DNA of 45,153 bases, from the NCBI GenBank assembly GCA_900618425.1, contig UZAN01042601.1:1-45153 (forward strand), read 5' to 3'. Positions within the stretch are counted from its first letter, which is position 1; the number at the start of each line of letters is the position of its first letter. A program made the translations under genes and the position numbers. The notes below the pieces were generated by a model that was given only the letters and a program-made list of their open reading frames with translations, was not told the DNA's origin and did no database searches. This DNA is from Echinostoma caproni (Eukaryota; Platyhelminthes; Trematoda; Plagiorchiida; Echinostomatidae). This document shows positions 44,985 to 45,153 of this stretch, one piece after another.

Positions 44985-45153
44985 GCATATTCGTGCGCCG
45001 GTTTTGGCTGGTCTTTTGACTGCACATTTGGATGAAGAATAGAAGAAAAGAAAGTTGAAAGTGGAGTCGAAAAGAAAGTGGAGAAGTTCAGTGGTCTAAG
45101 GTCGCAAAGAAATTGAGGAGATGCACGAACGCCACTGTTTACGACACCCAGCC
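44985..45153 (-). mobile_element. RTE-like retrotransposon 3' UTR, running off the window
   Basis: GTGCGCCGGTTTTGGCTG, GTTGAAAGTGGAGTCGAAAAG and GATGCACGAACGCCACTG match 20658-20810 closely, closer than the 33-kb copy does. The window ends just before the coding part would be expected on the minus strand. Confidence 0.75.

Noticed and set aside
1..45153. Bacterial-type systems (CRISPR, operons, toxin-antitoxin, phage)
   Set aside because: Introns, microsatellites and metazoan retroelements throughout; no regularly spaced direct repeats found.

Overview
The window looks like a chromosome-scale piece of a metazoan nuclear genome, most likely a digenean flatworm (trematode). Genes are sparse and split by introns of 0.1-3.6 kb with canonical GT/AG junctions. 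The spaces between them hold AT dinucleotide runs and many decayed copies of Jockey-like and RTE-like non-LTR retrotransposons and LTR elements. Two copies of a repeat carry a hammerhead-ribozyme-like core of the kind known from Schistosoma repeats. I cannot name the genus. There are no operons, bacterial ribosome sites or CRISPR arrays. Several single Ns and one 564-base N gap (26338-26901) show that this is a draft assembly.

Layout. (1) 188-1208, + strand: the last two exons of a gene whose product ends in a Ran-binding domain (RanBP2/Nup358-like); the rest of the gene lies to the left of the window. (2) About 1.2-17.6 kb: no gene that I can support. It is filled with old repeats: a 296-bp fold-back element (8751-9046), a decayed Jockey-like retrotransposon on the - strand (about 9.49-11.77 kb) split by a solo LTR-like insertion with TG...CA ends (10654-11428), further LTR-like pieces at 7.7-8.0 and 11.78-12.1 kb, an RTE-like reverse-transcriptase piece at 12.3 kb, and an inverted pair of an unnamed repeat (14.75-15.2 and 16.2-16.5 kb). 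(3) 17620-25741, - strand: a complete four-exon gene for phosphopantothenate-cysteine ligase (PPCS), 358 codons when spliced, with repeats in its introns. (4) 26.3-29.3 kb: assembly gap, a perfect hairpin beside it, and unassigned sequence. (5) 29325-39431, - strand: a ten-exon gene, 1307 codons, whose product is Pro/Gln/Ser/Thr-rich and carries a GLTSCR1-like domain near its C-terminus. It is probably the BICRA/BICRAL-type subunit of the non-canonical BAF chromatin remodeller. (6) 39632-39721, - strand: a weak candidate terminal exon. (7) 40815-41276, + strand: an intronless 153-codon gene of unknown function. (8) 41.7-45.15 kb: Jockey-like, Ty3/gypsy-like and RTE-like fragments and the better of the two hammerhead-bearing repeats.

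The three recognised genes serve unrelated housekeeping roles: nuclear transport, coenzyme A synthesis and chromatin remodelling. PPCS and the GLTSCR1-like gene lie in the same orientation about 3.6 kb apart. The exon models were built by hand from reading frame, splice sites and phase; every junction used closes in frame. The most unusual item is the hammerhead-like core at 43389-43433, which sits inside its own 27-bp inverted repeat.
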